This document shows positions 23,870-30,959 of a DNA stretch of 34,623 nucleotides, one piece after another. The stretch comes from Treponema sp. UBA4692 (GTDB lineage: Bacteria; Spirochaetota; Spirochaetia; Treponematales; Treponemataceae). Location of the stretch: positions 1 to 34,623 of the forward strand of contig DHKO01000038.1 of NCBI GenBank assembly GCA_002404895.1. The letters are read 5' to 3'. The notes beneath the pieces were generated by a model. It saw only the letters and a list, made by a program, of their open reading frames with translations. It searched no databases and had not been told where the DNA came from. The translations under genes were made by a program, and so were the position numbers. The stretch's first letter is position 1. Each line of letters opens with the position of its first letter.

Positions 23870-23901
23870 AAAAAAAATCCTGCTGGAGTAAATCCGGCAG
23901 G
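23870..23901 (-). terminator. Terminator after rpmB
   Basis: On the minus strand CCTGCCGGA (23893-23901) pairs with TCCAGCAGG (23879-23887; one G-T pair) around a 5-nt loop, followed by A and seven T residues. It is placed correctly for the rpmB transcript, 47 nt beyond its stop. Confidence 0.85.
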
Positions 23902-23948
23902 GTCATCTAATTTTTAGAAAATCGTAAAAGACTAATTCTGCAATTAGA

Positions 23949-24182
23949 TTAGTTAGCAGCCGCTACAGGCGCCATGTTTTCAGGTCTTACAGAAATTTTC
24001 TTTGTAACAAATCCTGAGCGGTAGCAGCGTGTGCAAACGTTCAAAGTCTCTGTTTTTCCGAAATCTTCTGTCTTTACCTTGATGATGTTTGGTTTCCAAG
24101 TGTGGCGAGTGTGGTTATATGATTTACTAACTCTATTGCCATGCTGAGAACCTTTTCCGCAAATCTCACAAACTCTAGACAT
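23949..24182 (-). CDS. rpmB: 50S ribosomal protein L28
   Basis: 77 residues, the normal size for L28. Seen: MSRVCEICGKGSQHGNRVS, with the first CxxC pair, NHTRHTWKPNIIKVK and TLNVCTRCYRSGFV with the second CxxC pair. This is therefore a zinc-binding (C+) form. It has its own promoter and terminator and is monocistronic. Confidence 0.97.
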   Translation of the reverse strand: MSRVCEICGKGSQHGNRVSKSYNHTRHTWKPNIIKVKTEDFGKTETLNVCTRCYRSGFVTKKISVRPENMAPVAAAN

Positions 24183-24225
24183 GATTCTATACCTACCTAA
24201 AAATGATTGCTAAATAAGTTTAGAC

Positions 24226-24254
24226 AATATAAAAAAATTACGGTTTTATGTCAA
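24226..24254 (-). promoter_or_regulatory. rpmB promoter
   Basis: Minus strand: TTGACA (24249-24254), 17-bp spacer, TATATT (24226-24231). The expected start near 24219 gives a leader of about 36 nt with a purine-rich AGGTAGG ribosome binding region. Confidence 0.8.
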
Positions 24255-24333
24255 TAGCAAGCAGACGGCTAAAGCGCAAAAACAAAGCCTGTTTCCGCGA
24301 AAAAACGAACGCAGAAAACGCCGGTTTTCCTTT

Positions 24334-25332
24334 CTAAATCGCTTCAAGCACAAGGCCGTCATATGCGGGGCTTACGCTTCCGCCCTGCCCCACAATTCTC
24401 TTCAGATTTTTATATTTTCCAAGATTCTCATCAATATATTCCTGAATCTGAACGTGCGAATTGTCGTGGCAAATGTGAGTAAGCCAAGTGTGCTTTGCGC
24501 CGATTCTGTCCGCATATTCAAGGGCCTTGTCAAAATTGCAGTGAGTCGGATGCGGCCGTTTTCTTAAAGCGTCAATCACAAGATGCTCCAAAACACCGGA
24601 AGATTTTTTCACAATCTCAATCGATTCGTCGCTTATGAGATTGCAGTCTGTCAAATACGCGATTGAATGGAATTTTCCGTCCGAAGATTTTTCTTTTGAA
24701 TGCAGAACCCAGCCGTAATCGACCATGCTTCCGTGAATCATCGGAACAGGAACCGCTTCAACCGAGCCGATTTCCACAGGATTTAAATAAGAGTTCTCGT
24801 CCGCAGGAATCAGGTTGAGCTTTGGAATGCCGCCGCCGGAGACAACCGTGTTGAAAATGTACGCGAATCTAAAAACAAGGCTTTCAATCGTGCTTGAAGG
24901 AGCGTAAATCGGAAGCCCGCTGCCGGGAGTCTCACGCACCGAATTTTCGCTTGCGGCAAGGGCAATCGCGTCGTTATGGCTAAGCGAGGAATTTTCGTCA
25001 GGCGATAAAGTCATTTTTGGAGGCTTTTTAAAGCTGAAAATGCGCAGGTCGTCAAGGCCGTGGCAATGGTCTGCGTGCGAATGTGTGAGAAGAACGCCGT
25101 CAAGCCTTTTTATTTTGTTTTCCAGCGCCTGAATTCTGAATTCCGGGCCGGTGTCAATGACAATGTTTGTTGTGGAAGATTTCTCGCTGTCTTTTTGAGA
25201 ATCTTCGTTTTCGATATACGCAGAACAGCGGTAGCGTTTATCATGAGGGTTGTTTGAAGTGCAGACCGGGCAGCTGCATGCGACAACAGGAATTCCGTGG
25301 CTCGTTCCTGTTCCCATCAATGTCATTTTCAT
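24334..25332 (-). CDS. PhnP-like metallo-beta-lactamase-fold hydrolase
   Basis: A 332-residue metal-dependent hydrolase. The start MTLMGTGTSHGIPVVACSCPVCTS carries the GTGTSHG strand and Cys-rich zinc knuckle (CSCPVC) typical of PhnP, the cyclic phosphodiesterase relatives. The metal motif THSHADHCHGLDDLR (HxHxDH) follows, then VPMIHGSMVDYGWVL, AYLTDCN and THICHD for the remaining ligands. Residues about 105-160 form an insertion (SPDENSSLSHNDAIALAA) not usual in PhnP. No phosphonate genes are nearby, so the substrate is unknown; a cyclic phosphate or other phosphodiester is plausible. There is no RBS; TATAAC lies 7 nt before the ATG. Confidence 0.87.
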   Translation of the reverse strand: MKMTLMGTGTSHGIPVVACSCPVCTSNNPHDKRYRCSAYIENEDSQKDSEKSSTTNIVIDTGPEFRIQALENKIKRLDGVLLTHSHADHCHGLDDLRIFSFKKPPKMTLSPDENSSLSHNDAIALAASENSVRETPGSGLPIYAPSSTIESLVFRFAYIFNTVVSGGGIPKLNLIPADENSYLNPVEIGSVEAVPVPMIHGSMVDYGWVLHSKEKSSDGKFHSIAYLTDCNLISDESIEIVKKSSGVLEHLVIDALRKRPHPTHCNFDKALEYADRIGAKHTWLTHICHDNSHVQIQEYIDENLGKYKNLKRIVGQGGSVSPAYDGLVLEAI

Positions 25333-25339
25333 AGGAAAA

Positions 25340-25345
25340 GTTATA
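25340..25345 (-). promoter_or_regulatory. Candidate -10 element for the PhnP-like gene
   Basis: TATAAC on the minus strand, 7 nt before the ATG at 25332, with a weak TTTTCA at 17-bp spacing. No RBS is present. It belongs to the leaderless-type set. Confidence 0.4.
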
Positions 25346-25403
25346 GCACAAAAGAAAACAATTGAAAATTACGGGCTGATATGCAATTTACAATGAAGAT
25401 GAA

Positions 25404-25450
25404 GATTCCGAATCAAAGCGAGAACGAAGGCTCTCGAGTTCGGAATGACG
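25404..25450 (+). repeat. ATTCCGAA/TTCGGAAT palindromic element
   Basis: GATTCCGAA begins and TTCGGAATGAC ends this 47-nt element, with an inner CGAGA/TCTCG stem. The same ends occur at 29298-29323 and, inverted, at 34454-34509, so it is a dispersed intergenic repeat. Confidence 0.7.
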
Positions 25451-25559
25451 TTTTTGATGTTCAAAATGACGGCTTGAAAGATTCGTAATGAACGGCGCCA
25501 AGCAAATTCGACGGGAGAAAATGCCACGCCGCTATGGAGTGCCGCCGCAGGCGTTCTGA

Positions 25560-25657
25560 AAATAAAATTACCTCCTTGTAATTTTATTTTAAACGAAAAA
25601 ATTCTGTTCACTTAAAAGCAAACAGAATTTTTTCTCTTTGCTTTTTTTCCGCATCCG
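25560..25657 (-). repeat. Three-hairpin intergenic element, copy Y
   Basis: Read on the minus strand it matches copy X at 1690-1794: CCGCA/TGCGG hairpin, AAGCAAAGAGA, hairpin ATTCTGTT/AACAGAAT, and a 12-bp AT-rich stem (25560-25571/25578-25589). On that strand the last loop and 3' arm base spell AAGGAGG. Differences between copies are mostly paired or in loops. Confidence 0.75.
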
Positions 25658-25927
25658 TGCGGAGAAATAATTACCAATTCATAATTCTTAATTTAGCGCG
25701 GAAGAATGAGCGTGAGCGAAGCACGGAACAGCGGGCATTGCAAATCAGCAAAAGGCGATTGCAAGAAAACTATGGCTGCTCAATCAGAGCTTCGTGCATA
25801 AAAAAAATAAAGATTCCGAAATTTACTCGCTTTATTTCAGCATGACTGGCGGACTTTCGGAATTGCGGCTTGGAAATTCGCAATTTTTTACCGGCCATAA
25901 GAAAGCCAGTTCGGAAAACCGCAAGAA

Positions 25928-25956
25928 TTGATTTGTTTCAGTCAAAAAGATAATAT
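25928..25956 (+). promoter_or_regulatory. Probable prs promoter
   Basis: TTGATT (25928-25933), 17-bp spacer, TAATAT (25951-25956). The leader of about 23 nt carries GAGGAAGG at 25975-25982. Confidence 0.55.
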
Positions 25957-25985
25957 AGAGCAACATTTTTTTAAGAGGAAGGAAT

Positions 25986-27242
25986 ATGCCTTATTCAGAA
26001 CCAACCAACTTGGGAGTTATTGCTTGTCCGGGCGGCGCAGTTTTTGCAGATGAAGTGATTATGCATTTGCGCCATATGTATAAACATCGCTTTACACTCA
26101 AAAATGACGTGATTTCAAAGCGTTACAATCTTGACAAGGACAAACTGGTTCAGGACATAAACTTCCGCAACGATTTGATGACTTCAGACCTTGTTGTGCG
26201 CGGAACAACTGACAAATACCGTGTGCCGAATTTTAAGATTGACACGCGCTTTACATGGTTTGCTAACGGCGAAGTCAAGGCTGAGCTTTTGGACTGCGTG
26301 CGCGGAAAAGACATCTATATTTTTCAGGATGCGGAAAACCACGTGCCGATTCCGATGAACGGCGGTAAAAATCTCGTTACGTTCTCTGTGAACGACCACG
26401 TTATGACGCTTCTCGTCACAATTGACGCGGTTCAGCAGGCTGGAGCAAAGTCAATCACGCTTGTTCTTCCGGCATTTCCATACAGCCGCCAGCACAAGAA
26501 GAAGAGCCGCGAGGGACTTACAGCTTCGCTTCTCTGCCACATTTACGAGATGAAGCACGTTACGCGCGTTATCACGCTCGATATTCACTCTCGCGAAATT
26601 GTGAACGCTTTCAACACGACTTATCTCGACAATCTTCACGCTTCTTACCAGATTATCCGGGAGCTTGCAAAGGTTGTTAATCTTTCAGGACCAGACAAGG
26701 AAGACTTGGTTGTTGTAAGCCCTGACACTGGCGCAATTGACAGAAACAAATTCTACGCGACAGGATTGAAAGTTCCGCTCGCGATGATTTACAAAGAGCG
26801 CGACTATTCAATCGTTACTCAGGACGCAAAAAACACGAACATCAAGAGCATTAAGCTTTTGGGCGATGTTAAAGGCAAAGTCGCTTTCCTTGCGGACGAT
26901 ATGCTCGGAACAGGCGGAACTTTGCTCAAGGCTATGGGATTCTTGAAAGAACAGGGCGCAACAAAAGTAATCGCCGCAATCTCGCTTCCGTTCTTCACAG
27001 GAAACGCGGTCGAGCTTTTTGATCAGGCTTACAAAGACGGACTTTTCTACCGCGTAATCGGAACGAACGCTGTTTATCATCCGGACTTGAAAGACAAGGA
27101 ATGGTTCATCAGCACAAACGTTACAGGACTGTTCGCGAACGTAATCACAAGAATTCACCACAACCAGAGCCTTAGCGACTTGCTCGACAACCGCACGATT
27201 ATCGACAAGCTGATAAAGAAAGACAATTCTGAATCAAACTAA
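25986..27242 (+). CDS. prs: Ribose-phosphate pyrophosphokinase, long form
   Basis: A 418-residue enzyme making PRPP from ribose 5-phosphate and ATP, the precursor of nucleotides, His and Trp. Seen: the FANGEVKAELLDCVRGKDIYIFQ block, LVLPAFPYSRQHKKKSREG, the metal/PP-binding DIHSREIVNAFNTTYLDNLH, the flexible-loop YKERD with Lys and Arg, and the PRPP loop ADDMLGTGGTLLKA. Usual bacterial Prs has about 315 residues; this one is about 100 longer. A large share is an insertion of roughly 45 residues between the first strand and the FxxGE block (residues about 35-85, RYNLDKDKLVQDINF). The FGGY gene starts 2 nt after its stop. Confidence 0.93.
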   Translation: MPYSEPTNLGVIACPGGAVFADEVIMHLRHMYKHRFTLKNDVISKRYNLDKDKLVQDINFRNDLMTSDLVVRGTTDKYRVPNFKIDTRFTWFANGEVKAELLDCVRGKDIYIFQDAENHVPIPMNGGKNLVTFSVNDHVMTLLVTIDAVQQAGAKSITLVLPAFPYSRQHKKKSREGLTASLLCHIYEMKHVTRVITLDIHSREIVNAFNTTYLDNLHASYQIIRELAKVVNLSGPDKEDLVVVSPDTGAIDRNKFYATGLKVPLAMIYKERDYSIVTQDAKNTNIKSIKLLGDVKGKVAFLADDMLGTGGTLLKAMGFLKEQGATKVIAAISLPFFTGNAVELFDQAYKDGLFYRVIGTNAVYHPDLKDKEWFISTNVTGLFANVITRIHHNQSLSDLLDNRTIIDKLIKKDNSESN

Positions 27243-27244
27243 GG

Positions 27245-28309
27245 ATGACCGACTGCATTCTCTGCGTTGACATTGGAACAACTTCGCTCAAGGCTGCCTA
27301 TCTTACAGACAAGCCGGGCGAAGTTTTTGTTTCAAGACAGCATTTTAGAACAGGCGGGGCTTGTGAATGGCTGAACTCGCTCGCGCTCGCTGTAAAAGAA
27401 CTCAACGAAAAAAACAAGGATTTCGCGGTTGAAGCGATTTGCGTTAGCGGAAACGGGCCGACTATCGTTTCAGAGGACGGAACAACGCTTCTTCACAACG
27501 CGCCTATTTCAGAAAATCTCCAATCTGAAATCAAAAATCTAAACACAAAATCGCTTTTTATTCCTAGACTTTACGCTTTCAAAAAAATGTTCGGCAAAAG
27601 CTGGAAAAATTCGAAACACGTCTTTTCAGGACCGGAATTTCTTATTTTCAAGATGACAGGAAAAGCTGTCTCGATTCTGCCGGAAGAACGCTATAAAGAC
27701 GCTTACTGGAGCGAGCCGGAATTTTTAAGATGCGGATTTTGCAAGGAAAACTTTGAAAAGCTGCCTGATTTTGTTTCTCCGGGAACGCTTGCCGGGCAAT
27801 TAAACGCGGAAACCGCGATAAAAACAGGACTTCTGGAAGGAACGCTTGTTTTTGCCGGCGGACCGGACTTTACGGTCGCGCTGATTGGAACCGGAACAGT
27901 TTTCGCAGGAAGAATGTGCGACCGGGCAGGCTCAAGCGAAGGTCTGAATCTCTGCACGCAAAATCCTGTTTTTGATGAAGGCTTGAGAACGCTTCCTTCG
28001 GTGATTCCGGGGCTTTGGAACGTGAGCTGTCTTTTTGAGCCGGACAAAAACAACGAGAATTTCGGTAAAGCGGTTGAAAAGCTGAAAAACGCAGCGGAAA
28101 AGGCGGGGGAATACTTTCCGAAATTTATGATAATAACCGGCGGCCAGGCTCTCGACAAAAAAAATATTGAAGAAAAAGAAAAAATCTCGAAAATGAAAAT
28201 AAAAACGCAATATTGCGCTGATGCGGAGCTTATCGGAGACTTGATTCTGGCAAGAATCGGGCTTGGAGACTACGACAGCATTGAAGAAGCGGTTATGGTT
28301 TTAGGATAG
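27245..28309 (+). CDS. Short FGGY-family sugar kinase-like protein
   Basis: A 354-residue ASKHA-fold kinase. Seen: the N-terminal phosphate-1 motif CVDIGTTSLKAAYL; the catalytic-Asp region FAGGPDFTVALIGTGTVFAG; RAGSSEGLNLCT, where the family has GTSE; and the adenosine motif IITGGQALDKKN. FGGY kinases usually have 480-520 residues, so both lobes are cut down; the parts of the N-terminal lobe that bind the sugar are shorter. The substrate cannot be told. It lies 2 nt after prs and lacks its own RBS, so it is probably translated by coupling with prs. A pentose or pentulose substrate would fit the neighbour, but that is only context. Confidence 0.83.
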   Translation: MTDCILCVDIGTTSLKAAYLTDKPGEVFVSRQHFRTGGACEWLNSLALAVKELNEKNKDFAVEAICVSGNGPTIVSEDGTTLLHNAPISENLQSEIKNLNTKSLFIPRLYAFKKMFGKSWKNSKHVFSGPEFLIFKMTGKAVSILPEERYKDAYWSEPEFLRCGFCKENFEKLPDFVSPGTLAGQLNAETAIKTGLLEGTLVFAGGPDFTVALIGTGTVFAGRMCDRAGSSEGLNLCTQNPVFDEGLRTLPSVIPGLWNVSCLFEPDKNNENFGKAVEKLKNAAEKAGEYFPKFMIITGGQALDKKNIEEKEKISKMKIKTQYCADAELIGDLILARIGLGDYDSIEEAVMVLG

Positions 28310-28589
28310 GCACGGAAACTAAAAAAAGCGAAGCGTTAGGGATAACAACGGCGCAAAAGCGGAATCTAGCGAACGGCGGCTTGCCGCAAAAACAGTCTAG
28401 CAGACTATTTTTAGTGAGTCTCCGAGAAGCTTTGCTTCGACGGCTAAAATAGCCCGCCCCGACATTTGCCGCCGAAATCAATTATTCTGCAAAAATCGTT
28501 TCCGCCACGGATAGCGGATTACGGCAAAGGAAACTGAACGACAGGATGTTTAGCAACCATAGGTTGCGACGAACGCCAAAAATAAAAAT
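28310..28589. other. Non-coding, palindrome-rich gap between the FGGY and HAD genes
   Basis: About 280 bp with no supported gene. It holds a GCGGC/GCCGC-type hairpin near 28374-28390, AGTCT/AGACT (about 28393-28406) followed by five T residues as a possible terminator, a GAAGC/GCTTC hairpin near 28427-28440, a TCCGC/GCGGA stem near 28500-28517 and GCAACC-ATA-GGTTGC at 28553-28567. The G/A-rich start resembles the sequence before cysS. Promoter elements for the HAD gene were not identified. Confidence 0.6.
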
Positions 28590-29246
28590 ATGAAATTTTT
28601 TAACATTCCAAAAAATCCGAAAGTTCTGATTTTTGACATTGACTCAACGCTTTACACTTGCCCCGAATATGCGCACGAGCAGATTGACTCGCAGGTGCGG
28701 CACTGGGCGGCTTTGAACAATATGAGCGCGGAAACAGCAAGAAAAATGGTTGCCGAATACAGGCGAAAATGGGCGCTTGACCATAACGGCCAGAAAATTT
28801 CGCTCGGAAACCTTTTTACGGCGTTTGGAGTTTCGATTGAGACAAGCATTGAATGGCGGAAAAAACTTTTTGACCCTAAAAAATACCTGAAACGCGACGA
28901 AAATCTGATTTTTGCGCTCGAGAAACTTTCTAAGAAATTCTTTATGATTTGTGTTACGAACAATCCTGTCGAGCCGGCAAGAAAGACTCTCGAGGCGATT
29001 GGAATTTCTGATTTTTTCCCGGAGATTGTCGGGCTTGACACCTTGAAAATCTCGAAGCCGTCAAAAAAGATTCTGGATTTTGCTGTTGAAAAAGCGGCAA
29101 AGACCTTGAATCAGGAAATAAAATACGAGGACTGCATTTCAATCGGAGACAGATTCGACATTGACATTGCGCTTGCGCTGGAGCTTGGAATGGGCGGCGT
29201 TCTCGTGAGCGGCGCGGAAGAAGTCTGCGGGCTGGAATTTTCGTAA
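28590..29246 (+). CDS. HAD-superfamily phosphatase, pyrimidine 5'-nucleotidase type
   Basis: A 218-residue HAD phosphatase. All four motifs are present: motif I FDIDSTLY, motif II CVTNNP, motif III Lys in ISKPSKKILDFA, motif IV SIGDRFDIDIALALELGM. The cap is helical (HEQIDSQVRHWAALNNMSAE, ARKMVAEYRRKWAL), as in the YjjG/SDT1 pyrimidine nucleotidase group. A role in removing phosphate from nucleotides or similar small molecules is likely; the substrate is unproven. There is no strong RBS before the ATG. Confidence 0.85.
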   Translation: MKFFNIPKNPKVLIFDIDSTLYTCPEYAHEQIDSQVRHWAALNNMSAETARKMVAEYRRKWALDHNGQKISLGNLFTAFGVSIETSIEWRKKLFDPKKYLKRDENLIFALEKLSKKFFMICVTNNPVEPARKTLEAIGISDFFPEIVGLDTLKISKPSKKILDFAVEKAAKTLNQEIKYEDCISIGDRFDIDIALALELGMGGVLVSGAEEVCGLEFS

Positions 29247-29297
29247 ATTAAAACAGCCAATTTATGAGCAAAAAATTTACGCAGGATATAACTTTCA

Positions 29298-29323
29298 GAT
29301 TCCGAAAACAAGTTCGGAATGAC
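29298..29323 (+). repeat. ATTCCGAA/TTCGGAAT palindromic element, short copy
   Basis: Starts GATTCCGAA and ends TTCGGAATGAC, an 8-bp stem with a 7-8 nt loop. It is the minimal form of the element at 25404-25450. Confidence 0.7.
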
Positions 29324-29426
29324 AGTGACTTTTCAACTTCGTGAGCTTTTTCAAGAATAAAATGTCTGCGCAAGCCAAGCGGGACACTTTTATAAAAATT
29401 GATTTTCTGATAGCATATCAGAGTTC

Positions 29427-29519
29427 GACCCTGTAGCTCAGCTGAAAGAACATCGCGAAGCTTCTGCAAACGCTTCGCACCTAAGCGGAAGGTCGCGCGT
29501 TCAAATCGCGTCGATTTTA
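29427..29519 (+). pseudogene. tRNA-Arg(CCT) duplicate broken by a hairpin in the anticodon arm
   Basis: The first 18 nt and a 32-nt block (29480-29511) are identical to the intact tRNA-Arg 99 nt downstream (29526-29543 and 29560-29591). Between them the D arm has lost one base and gained changes that break its stem. The 5' half of the anticodon arm is replaced by a perfect 7-bp hairpin, GCGAAGC (29455-29461)/GCTTCGC (29472-29478). The 3' acceptor strand (CGATTTTA) does not pair with GACCCTG. It cannot fold into a normal tRNA. Confidence 0.85.
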
Positions 29520-29525
29520 TAAAAT

Positions 29526-29599
29526 GACCCTGTAGCTCAGCTGGATAGAGCATCCGCCTCCTAAGCGGAAGGTCGCGCGTTCAAATCGCGTTGGGGTCA
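29526..29599 (+). tRNA. tRNA-Arg, anticodon CCT
   Basis: A 74-nt cloverleaf. Acceptor GACCCTG pairs with TGGGGTC with discriminator A (29599). D stem GCTC/GAGC, anticodon stem TCCGC/GCGGA with loop CTCCTAA, giving anticodon CCT (reads AGG), variable loop AGGTC, and T stem GCGCG/CGCGT with loop TTCAAAT. CCA is not encoded. A terminator follows at once. Confidence 0.95.
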
Positions 29600-29605
29600 A
29601 AAAAA

Positions 29606-29639
29606 AGTCCACGGGAATAAATCTCGCGGACTTTTTTTA
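29606..29639. terminator. Bidirectional terminator after tRNA-Arg
   Basis: AGTCC (29606-29610) pairs with GGACT (29628-29632), with further partial pairing inside. A tract of A residues precedes it and seven T residues follow, so it can serve both the tRNA (+) and the membrane-protein gene (-). Confidence 0.75.
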
Positions 29640-29656
29640 TTGTCTGAAATCTAAAA

Positions 29657-30061
29657 TCAGTCGCGTGTGACCAAAAGCGCGCAAAGAACAATCAGGTGCA
29701 TTGCAAGCTTGTAAATCCAAGCGAGAACATTCGGAGACAAGAATCCGCCGTTGAGGAAGTCTGCAAGGACAATCGCGACAATCCAAATCACAACGATTAC
29801 GAGTTTCAGAACCGAGCCGAGTTTTCCCATTCTGTCGCCGATAAAAAGCTGCAAAATGATGAAAATTCCAGAAAGAAGCTCCACAACACCAAAAACAAGC
29901 ACCACAAGTTTTCTTGCGTCGCCTGAGAAAATCTGGCGCAAAGCGTCTGCGGCAAAATCTCCGCCGCCCTGCAAAGCCCAAATTCCGCCGACTGCAAGAA
30001 GCGCGCCCACCGCGATGTTCAAGACAGTCCAGAAAATGCTTACGCTGCTGTTTTTTGCCAT
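29657..30061 (-). CDS. Small four-helix membrane protein, function unknown
   Basis: 134 residues with four predicted membrane helices: FWTVLNIAVGALLAVGGIWA, LVVLVFGVVELLSGIFIILQ, VLKLVIVVIWIVAIVLADFL and VLAWIYKLAMHLIVLCALLV. The layout resembles DoxX/small bacterial four-helix proteins, but no signature is present. The start at 30061 is chosen by AGGAGG 8 nt upstream; a TTG at 30067 is the alternative. It is the last of a likely three-gene group on the minus strand. Confidence 0.75.
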   Translation of the reverse strand: MAKNSSVSIFWTVLNIAVGALLAVGGIWALQGGGDFAADALRQIFSGDARKLVVLVFGVVELLSGIFIILQLFIGDRMGKLGSVLKLVIVVIWIVAIVLADFLNGGFLSPNVLAWIYKLAMHLIVLCALLVTRD

Positions 30062-30088
30062 AATCAATTCCTCCTTTTTGAATTATTT

Positions 30089-30547
30089 TTATGGTCTATA
30101 AATCACATGAAAGATTTGCGCGACAACTTTTGAATTCTCGTTGAAGTCAAATCCGCAAAGTTCCGCCTCATCCTTCATATATTCCATTTGCTTTTCGCGC
30201 CACTGCTCAAAATTCTCGTCCTCGCCGTCACGCTGCGCAAGCTCCCAGCTTATATCGCAAAAAGGAAGAACGTTCACGTCGGAAACTTCGATAATGCAGC
30301 GCGGCTCTTTGTTTCTGTCCTCAACAATGTAAATTTCGCCGTCCAAAGGCATTGGCTCGCGGTTCACAGCGTAGGAATCAAAAGGCGAAAAAAACACGGT
30401 TTTTCTGCCGGAAAGAACGAGATTCAGCTTTTCAAGGCCAGTAAAATTCGTGTCCTCAAACTGAAGCTCGCCCGAAAATCCGACTTCATCTTTATTCTGG
30501 TGCGTTTTTTCGAGAAAATCATTCCAAAAATCCTGAATTTTAGACAT
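30089..30547 (-). CDS. ASCH-domain protein (YhfF-like)
   Basis: 152 residues matching the ASCH family of the COG4405/YhfF type: LVLSGRKTVFFSPFDSYAVN, the GEIYIVEDRNKEPRCIIEVS beta-strands, VNVLPFCDISWELAQRDGED, and ENFEQWREKQMEYM before the final strand VVAQIFHVIY. ASCH domains are PUA-like and thought to bind RNA; some members are hydrolases of modified nucleosides. The start at 30547 has GGAGA 5 nt upstream and overlaps the stop of the upstream gene by 8 nt, so the two are coupled. The in-frame ATG at 30571 is less likely. Confidence 0.85.
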   Translation of the reverse strand: MSKIQDFWNDFLEKTHQNKDEVGFSGELQFEDTNFTGLEKLNLVLSGRKTVFFSPFDSYAVNREPMPLDGEIYIVEDRNKEPRCIIEVSDVNVLPFCDISWELAQRDGEDENFEQWREKQMEYMKDEAELCGFDFNENSKVVAQIFHVIYRP

Positions 30548-30863
30548 TTTTATCTCCATGAACTTTTGCAAGCATAATAATGAACGCGAGAATCACAAAA
30601 AAATAAACTGCGCACGTCAAGGCAAGCTGAATTCCGCCGACTCCAAGCCCGAAAAAGCCGGGACGCCCGGAAGTCGCAATTCCAAGACGTGCAAAAAGCT
30701 CCAGCGCGACTTCTGCGTAAGAAAAAACTGCCGCCGCAACAAGGCAAATCCAGCTGCTCTCGCGAGTCTTGCTCCAAAGCATAATCGCAAGAAAAGCGAC
30801 AATTCCGCCTGCAACGAGCTTTACAACAAGCAAAATCTGGTCAAGGCTCAGCATTTCTTCCAT
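30540..30863 (-). CDS. Small membrane protein, function unknown
   Basis: 107 residues with three hydrophobic helices: ILLVVKLVAGGIVAFLAIML, WICLVAAAVFSYAEVALELF and LALTCAVYFFVILAFIIML, and a short charged tail (KVHGDKNV). No family was recognised. AGGAGA lies 11 nt before the ATG, a long spacing. A 14-bp tandem repeat lies 18 nt upstream of the ATG, in what must be its leader or promoter. The downstream ASCH gene overlaps it. Confidence 0.7.
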   Translation of the reverse strand: MEEMLSLDQILLVVKLVAGGIVAFLAIMLWSKTRESSWICLVAAAVFSYAEVALELFARLGIATSGRPGFFGLGVGGIQLALTCAVYFFVILAFIIMLAKVHGDKNV

Positions 30864-30880
30864 AAAACCGCAATTCTCCT

Positions 30881-30941
30881 GATTCTGAATCTTCGATTCT
30901 GAATCTTCGATTCTAAATCTTCGATTCTAAATCTTCGATTT
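30881..30941. repeat. Four 14-bp tandem repeats
   Basis: Units GATTCTGAATCTTC at 30881-30894 and 30895-30908, then GATTCTAAATCTTC at 30909-30922 and 30923-30936, and a partial unit. Each junction forms a GAATC-TTC-GATTC (or AAATC variant) dyad. It lies directly upstream of the small membrane protein gene (-). Confidence 0.9.
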
Positions 30942-30959
30942 CTGACTTTTCAGAGCGAA

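Larger units (their letters stand above)
25333..25985. other. 653-bp repeat-filled intergenic region before prs
   Basis: No gene is supported here. It contains an ATTCCGAA/TTCGGAAT element (25404-25450), a GC-rich imperfect palindrome with outer arms GAACGgCG/GgCGTTC (about 25494-25558), the inverted copy Y of the three-hairpin element (25560-25657), an A/T-rich word CAATTCATAATTCTTAATTT (25676-25695), a G/A-rich section (25696-25800), a partial ATTCCGAA element (25812-25846) and the prs promoter. Short open frames on both strands run through these repeats and are not convincing. Confidence 0.7.

Noticed and set aside
25369..25845. Small open frames in the gap before prs
   Set aside because: They run through palindromic repeats shared with other gaps, have no RBS and no protein-like composition.
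28310..28589. Riboswitch or structured leader of the HAD gene
   Set aside because: Several small stems exist, but I could not match any known riboswitch core, and the stems do not form a connected structure before the start.
29427..29519. A second functional tRNA-Arg, or a tRNA with an intron
   Set aside because: The D stem is mismatched, the acceptor strands do not pair, and the hairpin replaces part of the anticodon stem rather than interrupting an intact one.
29248..29553. Open frame of about 100 codons on the minus strand across the tRNA pair
   Set aside because: It reads through two tRNA sequences and a palindromic repeat, so it is not a gene.
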